Origin: Cylindrodendrum hubeiense
Lineage: Eukaryota > Ascomycota > Sordariomycetes > Hypocreales > Nectriaceae
Length of the DNA: 64,000 nt
Assembly: GCA_014621425.1 (NCBI GenBank)
Contig: JAANBB010000114.1
Span: forward strand, 37,321-101,320
Direction of reading: 5' to 3'
Shown piece by piece: positions 56,720-64,000 of the stretch. Position 1 is the first letter of the stretch; every line of letters starts with the position of its first letter. The notes beneath the pieces were generated by a model that saw only the letters and a list, made by a program, of their open reading frames with translations, did not search any database and was not told where the DNA came from. The position numbers and the translations under genes were made by a program.

Positions 56720-58256
56720 TTAGTCCAATTTCTCCAAAAAGTTACCCAAAAACATATCTACACGATCTTTCAAGTTGTCGAAACATCTCTCTGAGATTTG
56801 TGTCAGGTTTCGATCGACATGTACGAAACATTCCAGCACCCAGTCGACTGAGCAATCTCCTAGTTCCCAGGTCGTGATTACTGAATCAAGGCTTTGTTGG
56901 AGAATATCGACGGATGTCTTTGCGTCGCCTAAACTGAAACACGCGAGGGCTACTGGTAACCACTCGCTGGGGTCGTCCAACCCGAGTGTCTCTCGCCATC
57001 GATGCAGCTCAAGCCAATTTAGGACAGACTTCAACTCCTTGTAACTGGCTTGGAATGGGATCAGTTGGATAACTTGTCTGATCACCTGATTGGGTTTCAA
57101 TGTGGACTCCATGTATTTTGTCCAATATTCTGCATTGAAAGCATTGCCCTCCTGATACACTGTATAGTCGTCTTCGGCCATAGCAATTATGTCCCAGGAG
57201 CATTTGGTGCTAATAATTGCGAAAGAGCTCCTTTGTTCAAGGGACTTGGTGAGAGTACCGCATGCGATACTGCACACGTTTTTTTATTGCCTCTGATTGT
57301 ATGTGACTACCTTTCCAGCTGAGAATCAAGGAAAAGGTTGTTGAGAGTGGATGGCTGGAGCCCTTCATAGCTATACAGACATCTCGAGCTAGAGTAAGCC
57401 ACATGCTGGCGATTTCAGGCCGGAGGAGTGAGGATTCGACGTAAAAATATAAGATACCCCAAACTAATCCGGGGTGCTCAAGACTGACGGCACATCGAAT
57501 CTCATCAAACGTTGACTGAAGCTTAGCGTTGACTACTCGCCACCGTTTGGGTTGAAGGTATCGAATATCTAATAGCGGTATTACACCCAATAGGTCCCTC
57601 ATTGAAGCCAGTCCTAGCTGGCCAAAAATGGTTTCAGCAGGATCCAGAGTGCTGGAGTTGCAATGACTTGAGAAGTCCGTGTTCATGTAGTAATCGAGGG
57701 ACAGCATCAAGCCTTCCAAAGAGTGCATATCCTCGTCAAGCCTGAGGGGTCGAGGAGGTTTCAAGACTATGATATGCGAAGGAAGTAATGCCTCGATGTG
57801 TCCCTTAATGAGTATATCCTCAGGGATATGCTTCTTTAAGTGGGCGACTGTGTGAGGATGGTCGCGGAGGTATCGCTCGAGCTTTGCTTGTGTGACAGGT
57901 CGGCCGTATCTCCAAAACTCAGAACCAATCCCAGTTGCCTCGCGGCGAGATTTGACGCGAGCCATGGCGAGAACTTCCTCGGGGCGGAGACTCTTGTTAA
58001 GATTCCAGCATTTGATGCGGAACTTGAGCATTCTCTCACTGTGGTACTCGTTAGTTGAAGCCTTAGATATAACTTGATTCGCTTACGTCGCATGAAGACC
58101 ATGTTTTGTTGACATGATTTCCATGATGTCTTCGAGGGGCTTGCCTTCGCGGATGTAAAGTCGCGTGATGGTTTCTCGATGCTTTGTCCATGTAGCCGAG
58201 CTAGGCCCTTGGACACTCCGACACGGCACCTGTGTTGAGAATGGCACGAGAGACAT
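56720..58256 (-). CDS. Clr5-domain protein, last exon junction unresolved
   Basis: Clr5 domains occur at the N-terminus of many fungal proteins; fission yeast Clr5 takes part in gene silencing. Exon 1 (58256-58087) and exon 2 (from 58038) join cleanly (GTAAGC ... CACAG). They give the Clr5 domain TWTKHRETITRLYIREGKPLEDIMEIMSTKHGL and HATERMLKFRIKCWNLNK. Exon 2 continues with polar helical text to about LSTTFSLILSWK near 57320. A third coding segment (about 57230-56720) begins near IIAMAEDDYTVYQEG and runs through helical, TPR-like text (KELKSVLNWLELHRWRETLGL) to FLGNFLEKLD. A GTAGTC donor near 57312 is the obvious candidate, but no acceptor keeps phase with the third segment. Read straight through, exon 2 stops at 57237. 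It may be a misread junction, a frameshift or a decaying gene. Confidence 0.65.
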
Positions 58257-61175
58257 GATGATGAAATTTTGTTGGACCAGGCCAAAAGAGTATGCTGGAT
58301 CAACAGGAACAAGAGAAATATGCCTGATTGCCTGCACGGCGTTGTGGATTGACTGCCCTCTTATGTTCGCGATCGTATCCTGTGGTCAGGCTGAGCTCGT
58401 CAAAGATGGCTGAACTAGTTCAGGTTCATTGGTTCTCGTTAAAAGGACGTGCATGATAAAGTGCATCTCACCGAGGTCGACGACTGATGGTGATAGGTGG
58501 AGAACGAAAAAACAATGCAGGACAACTCAGCTCAAAGTGCAGATGTCGCTACACCACTTATCAATATGGACGAGTGGCTCGGGACGTAAGGACCATGTGT
58601 TGTCTCTTGTCGGATCGACGTCTTGAAGCCAGTGTAGTGGTTGGAATCAAGCCCTAGCCACGCCCGCTTCGTCCTGTCGCATCTTCTCGGGAGCTTTGAG
58701 CTGTCCTGTATTGTTTTTCTGTTCCACCTATCACCAGAAGTCATCGAGCTCGGTGAGACCCTCTACTATGCATGTCCTTTTAGCCAAGTTGGCTCTGCCA
58801 ATGAACACCTGCCCAAATGCTTAGTAAGTAGGGTAACAACATATGCTTGAGGAGAAAATGCATCACACAAATACCTTCAAGTTAGCTCCGGATGATCCCA
58901 AAGAGGGAAAGGGTAAGGTGGCATCAACGCGAGGTTCTCATGATCTTGAGACGATCCTTGGGTATCATCGAGAACTTACACGAGATAATCTAATGTGCTT
59001 CAACAACGCTTAAAACAGTAGCTCCAAATGAGAAAACTGCATCCGACTGCAATGGCTTCGAGCTTATTTTGGCTGAAGAAGTATCCTGAAGTACCACGAG
59101 AGCATCCGCGATGTAATGTCAATGTGCAGGGATTGCCCAAACACTGCTTGACGCTATCGCGAGTTTCGTAATTTACGTTTGGGCGGAAGCTACATGCCGC
59201 GCGTTGGAGTTGACCACCCGGAGCCCGCGGAAGGACGGCGCGTGGCCGAAACGCACTGCGGCCCCATAGCGCCGGTACTTGCGGATCGACGTCATCCATG
59301 CAGGATGGTTTGACCCAAAATTTCGGGGGCCCGCGGAAAGCCATTTGACTTTCAACTCTCGCTGATTTCAAATATTAGAGATGTCCGAGACGCACCAGTG
59401 CTTCAAAGCGAACACAGTTTCCCTTGCGCCCGCTTCCAAACGATGACTCCAAACTTAGACCCGGCAGCCTGGGAGACCAGGGGAGGAGACGAAATACGAC
59501 GCCCGCGGGGGCGGTGCTCCCCTGTTTCGCCCCGGTTTCTCAGATCTCCAGGCTCCCATACGGAGTGCCAGGGCCAGCCTTACACGCCCCCAACGCAAGT
59601 CTCACGCTGGCTGGTTCATGGCGGCGATGATTACGACAGGGCCAGGCACAGTCGGCATGCTGACAATGGCCAAACGTCGTCGGCGACCGAGAAAGCCCGC
59701 GTCCGACGGTTCCGTCAGATATCTCCGTCGGGCGACGACGTGAAACAAGCTGCCGCGGAGTCGCGGAGTCACGGATTTTGCCCTGACGCACACAAACTGC
59801 TTCAATCCTAGACAACACGGCACAAGACACCTCATCCGTCCTTACCCCTGGATCTCCATGTTTGCCACATTCCAGCGCGTGAGGTCATTCCTCGCCTCTT
59901 TTCGCCTCCCCCTGCTGCTGCGCCCCGCGGTTTCCTGTTTGCTTCCCAGACGGCGCTCCACGTGGATCGCCAGGGGAAGCGGTTGAGCACAAGGGGCATA
60001 TCTCGCTCTCGCTTGTTACAGCGGAGCGTGTCTCTGAGCTGAGGACTTGTCCCGCGGGGAGGCCGTCACGCGAGCCTTTGTAGACAATCTCGGGGTTTGC
60101 GTGTTGCGCCCGCCAAGCGTGCACTCCGTGCCTGACGTAGTATCGAGACAAGATTTCCCTAATATCCCACTTCCAATATCCCATACCGTCTGCCTGGGAC
60201 ACAGACGGGACGAGATGAGTCAGCGGCGTTTCTGACGACGTGGCGCCAGTGCAGAGATGACGACGAAAAGTGCCGGTCAGTGCGGTAGCCGCCGCTGAAA
60301 CTATTCTCAGCCTTGTTGTTGTTTTGTAACATCGTACCTCGTAAAGGCGCCCGGGCTTTGGCCCTTGGGCTTCTATTTTTTTCTAGCTCGGGAGCTTGGG
60401 GCTGGGGTTAATTAGCTCCTGGGAGGATTCAGGGTTCAGGGCTCGGCCGATTGTTGGGCTGGCTCGTGAGGTCAAGAGAGCACGGTTCGGAGAAGCCGGG
60501 GTGGACCCAGTTTGCCCAGCACCAAAGTACACAAAATAATTTGACGGTTCTTTTTTCCTTTTTCGCATGTTATCGTAATATGGGGTAATTTCACGGTTAA
60601 CCTGCAGTCATCGTGAAATGAAGTGGATGCCAATAGTGGGCTTGCTGGGGCCGATGGGCTTGGAGAGGCATGCACAACAGAAAATGAGGAAAGATGAGGC
60701 TGCAGATTTGTGGAGATAGGTAAGCAAAATATTGGTATTGTTTGCTTTGTTGTTGTGGCCATGATGCCTGATGCTAGGTAAAGAAGAGAATGCCATGTAG
60801 AGGCAGATAGAGGTAATAGGTAGTAGGTAAGGTAGTACAATCCCATACGTGGATCCCGTGAAAGCGTATCCCACATTCCACCCGCTTTTTATCAAATTCC
60901 GAATCGCCGGGCACAAGGCCAGATAGAATCCCATAAACTCCAAGCCATAATAAAGGGAAGAAAGACAAAGTCCCGTCGTTGGGGGGGAATATCGCATTAA
61001 TCAATCCAATCCAACCAGCCAAGCCCAAAGTGACATGCTTCCAAGTGTAAAGTCCAATGCAGTTAACGAGAGACATGAAATGTAATAAAGGTGTATGGGT
61101 ATCGAGGAAATCATAAGACATGCAAGAGTAAAAAGAAAAGTAGTAGAGAGGTTGTAGTGAAGGGATCGCAGCTGT
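58257..61175. other. intergenic, no gene seen
   Basis: It contains the upstream region of the Clr5-domain gene and a GC-rich part at 59.2-60.3 kb. AT-rich sequence at 60.5-61.1 kb is probably the 3' flank of the next gene. Hydrophobic minus-strand frames at 60.6-61.1 kb reflect T-rich sequence. Confidence 0.5.
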
Positions 61176-61982
61176 TTAACAGCTTGCTCGCTCGGGGCGG
61201 TTGGCGCTATCCATGTCTTCGGCGTGGAAGACAATGCCGCGTCGCTTCCAGCCACCGCGGCGGATAAAGTTGTCGACGGTGTCGAGAGATCGCATGGGTG
61301 GGCGTTTAGGTGCAGCGGGGTGGTTGTAAGTGATGTTGAGGCTGAGGGTCTGAAGGGCGGCGGCGCGGTCTGAAGAGCGGCGAGAGACACGGCGGGATAG
61401 ACGGCGCATCTCAAGGACGGATTCGTCGTCGGAGTCGTCGAAGGTGACGGGCTCCTCGTCATCGGAGGACTCGTCGTCGTCCTGGGTAACCTCGAAGTCG
61501 AGGGTCTGGACGGTAGACTCGGACCAGCGAGAGGCAGGCATGGCAGGACGCTTGGCCAGTGCGGCGAAGAAGTAGTCTTGTGGTTCTTGCGTCTCGTGGC
61601 CGAGGTCCTCCGGGCTTACATGAGGCGGCAGAGCCATATCGTTATGTTGCACAGGAACATGGCGCTCCACCCTGATGTTCTCGACATCCTCCTCATCGTT
61701 GTCACAGAAGACGGGCACCGTAGTGTCCTTGAAAGCCCGCTCGAAGAGTCGAGGAGGGGCATGGAAAGCCGGGTGGAGGTGGAGAGGGTCCATGTCGGGA
61801 CGGGCGGTGGTGGGAGTTCGAGCGGTAGGAGTAGCGACTGGCGTTGATGAGGTTGATGATGAGAGAGAGCAGCCGGAGGAGAGCGAGGAGCCGGAGAAAG
61901 AGACCTTGCGAATGTGAAGATCGCGAGGGCGGCGGTGGGAGGACTTGCGTCGCTGGCCGAAGCCGTGACCCAGCACATGCAT
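61176..61982 (-). CDS. hypothetical Ser/Asp-rich protein, 268 residues
   Basis: Function is not known. The intronless frame starts MHVLGHGFGQRRKSSHRR. The N-terminal half is disordered, Ser/Thr-rich and basic (KSSHRRPRDLHIRKVSFSG resembles a kinase site). The middle has SPEDLGHETQEPQDYFFAAL and a dense acidic run (TQDDDESSDDEEPVTFDDSDDE), then RRLSRRVSRRSSDR. The C-terminal 35 residues (PPMRSLDTVDNFIRRGGWKRRGIVFHAED) look ordered and are the most likely conserved part. There is no membrane span or enzyme motif. The strong codon-level coherence and long frame suggest a real gene, possibly a phospho-regulated one. Confidence 0.72.
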   Translation of the reverse strand: MHVLGHGFGQRRKSSHRRPRDLHIRKVSFSGSSLSSGCSLSSSTSSTPVATPTARTPTTARPDMDPLHLHPAFHAPPRLFERAFKDTTVPVFCDNDEEDVENIRVERHVPVQHNDMALPPHVSPEDLGHETQEPQDYFFAALAKRPAMPASRWSESTVQTLDFEVTQDDDESSDDEEPVTFDDSDDESVLEMRRLSRRVSRRSSDRAAALQTLSLNITYNHPAAPKRPPMRSLDTVDNFIRRGGWKRRGIVFHAEDMDSANRPERASC

Positions 61983-64000
61983 GATGGCGGGTGTTATATA
62001 TCGGTTGATGTAGTTGTTGAGTAGGAGTCGAAGTTGTCAAGACCGAGTAGTCGGTGGCTTGTGTGTGATAGTGATGGTGGTCACGGGTCGGTGGCACTCT
62101 CGAGTGTGAGTGGGTGAGAGCGTGTAAGAGCGAGGGAGAGAGTTGTTGGTGGTTGGTGGTCGGTGGTTGGTGGTTGTTAAAGACGAGTGCCGAGGATTAG
62201 ATTATTAGTGATGAATCAACCGGTGATGTTCACTGAGGCAACAGTCGTCGAGTTTGACAGGGCAGATGAAGTAGCAGACTAGCCAAGGCATCGGGGCGTG
62301 CTAACTCTATAAATAAAAGACCGAAAGCGATGAGCGAAGGCAAAGGCGGACGTCACTGACCGTCAGACCCGAGCAAGGCTACGTAGGACCCGACAGGGGT
62401 ACATGGTACCTGGGCAAGGCACTGGCATTGGCATGGCATTGGCAGGCCCAGGTATGTATCGGTGTGGGTGTAAGTGCAAGCCCCGGTCGCATACTAAGAC
62501 ACCCCCCGGCCCTGCAAAGTGCGATACTTCGTATCCCCACCCACACCCACCTGGCGCTCACATCATTCACAGGCGATCCCTGTCCGCCTGGGGCAGATGC
62601 TGAGCAAGCCCAGAGCCCACCGGAGGCAGAAGGAAGATGGAAAAAGAAACGTGCTGGTAACCCCAAGATACGGCTGATGGCTGTTGCGGCGCAGGTCACG
62701 ATCCCGGCGCTGAGTTGCTCACGCAGCCCAGCCTCAGCCCGGTGCCCAGCAGCCAGGTCATGCCGTCGACACGATCCATGGCGCTGGAATCTCGCCGTCT
62801 CGCCGCGCCCTCACGCTACGTGCAGCTCTGCTCCGGGCGGACTCGCACAATCACAGGCCGGCGGACTCATAGAGGGCCGCCGCCTCCCCACCCCTCCCGA
62901 TCCACCCCNGGGGCCTTGGCGGGCTTGGGTCTGCCTCGAGAGAGACAGGACGAAGAGGCCGAGAGGTACTTGGAGGTACCGGTTCGCTGGAGCTGCACTG
63001 TAACCGTCCCTGCGCCCTCCGTCCTCCGTCGCCGTCTCTCCGCCGTAGGTTTTCGCATTTGCGCTTCGCTCGCTTGCCTCGGGCCCATTTGCCTCCACGG
63101 CGTCCTCACTCCACCATCGCTCCACCCTCGCTCTACGTCCCGCGTACATCTGTACCAATTATCACCAAGACATGCCTTACCAGAGTACAGATTGCCGTAG
63201 ACAAGGCCCTCACACGTTTCGCATGCCAATTGCCCCGTGCGTCTTTTTTTCTTCTCTTTCCTTCTTGTTTGCTCGACACACCCGTTCCTGAGCCTGTCGC
63301 GCGGCCGCCGCCTGTCTGCGAGTCTATCCCCGTTCCAGTCGTCCGCTTCCGGTTCCTGGGGCTTCACCGACTTGGGACTTTGTCTCTTGTGCCTGGTTCC
63401 CGTGCACCGCTACCACAGACCACGGACGCCACCGAGCGACTTCGTTGTCCCGGCCCGGCCTTGGTCCTGAGGCGAGGCGTGAGAGTGTGCAGCAAAAATC
63501 CCACCTACATCTGTATGCGGCTTGCGAGCTTGTAGGGGTGATGCGCTCTGTCCGTCCGCGTACGCCGTGAACGGGTGCGCCTTGGACGGGTACGCCTGGA
63601 CGATGCGCTGTCCCTAATTTTCCATTCATCCAATTTATTGCCATGTTGCATTCCCAGCAATCAGCCCTTCGTGCCTAGCCGATTCCCATGCTGCCAGCCA
63701 GCCATTTATTGACACTTTTTATTTTTTCAATCATCTATTCAATTACACCAACATGCCTCATCCTTGCGTCCGGGGGGGTAGTCACGCCCAAAGTCCACGC
63801 TGGCAGATGGAGACCAGGGGGCCCGGCATGGTGGGGAACGATGGACGGGCTGGCAGGCTGAAGTGAACAAAGGAAATATTTACGCCCCCCCGGGCAGCGA
63901 GAGGAAGCTGCCAAAAGCAAACCAGGAGGGGCCAGCCCTGGAGATTCGGGCCCAGAACGCTTTCATGACGCTGGCGTGTTGTGTGTGACTGCGTGTGCAG
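61983..64000. other. window end, no gene supported
   Basis: The upstream region of the hypothetical gene (a GT-rich leader to about 62.2 kb), then GC-rich sequence with one N at 62909. Two long overlapping frames on each strand at 62.4-63.5 kb run through the N and lack motifs. A CT-rich stretch near 63.2 kb could be the leader of a gene beyond the window. Confidence 0.45.

Noticed and set aside
60608..61121. Hydrophobic minus-strand frames that look membrane-spanning
   Set aside because: They come from T-rich sequence on that strand, overlap each other in different frames, and lie where the 3' flank of the 61.2-kb gene should be.
62428..63200. Overlapping frames of up to 191 residues spanning the N at 62909
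   Set aside because: GC-rich sequence opens frames on both strands, none has motifs, and the N makes the frame uncertain.

Overview
The window is nuclear DNA of a filamentous ascomycete. Genes carry short introns (about 45-105 bp, one of 238 bp) with GTRNGN donors and CTAA-type branch sites. The gene set (Sho1 osmosensor, DASH subunit Spc34, an AA9 polysaccharide monooxygenase, an HsbA-like wall protein, a Clr5-domain protein) is Pezizomycotina, and the style of the proteins suggests Sordariomycetes, probably Hypocreales. The order-level placement is inference only. I found no rRNA, tRNA, CRISPR array or intact transposon, and one ambiguous base (N) at 62909.

Layout. 1-2.65 kb: the 3' exon of spc34 (+) and sho1 (-). 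2.65-9.53 kb: a long stretch with no convincing gene. 9.5-16.3 kb: a metabolic and secreted block with copper amine oxidase (+), quinolinate phosphoribosyltransferase (-), an HsbA-like secreted protein with an unresolved reading frame (-) and an AA9 LPMO with a polybasic tail (-). 19.1-20.3 kb: an F-box-like protein of unknown function (+). 20.3-28.4 kb: a second gene desert. 28.4-32.3 kb: two low-complexity proteins on the + strand, one a Tyr/Gln-rich prion-like protein and one with an EQFP tandem repeat. 33.9 kb onward: a dense block of mostly housekeeping genes. In order these are RNA 3'-phosphate cyclase (+), a LigB/DODA-type dioxygenase with a C-terminal SKL (-), a Nup35/Nup53-type nucleoporin (+), an Ivy1-like protein (-), acyl-protein thioesterase (-), an LRR protein (-), a phosducin-like protein (-), ribosomal protein eS27 (+), a Spd1/Dif1-type ribonucleotide reductase inhibitor (+), a Gemin2-like protein (-), mitochondrial GatA (+), Prp38 (-), a small single-span membrane protein (+), a Clr5-domain protein (-) and a 268-residue hypothetical protein (-). 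The last 2 kb have no gene I can support.

The genes do not form one pathway. There are three compact divergent pairs: phosducin-like/eS27, Gemin2-like/GatA and Prp38/membrane protein. RNA processing recurs (RNA cyclase, Gemin2-like, Prp38). All coordinates, splice sites and residue numbers were worked out by hand from reading frame and GT..AG boundaries. Function calls rest on recognised family motifs, with no database search.
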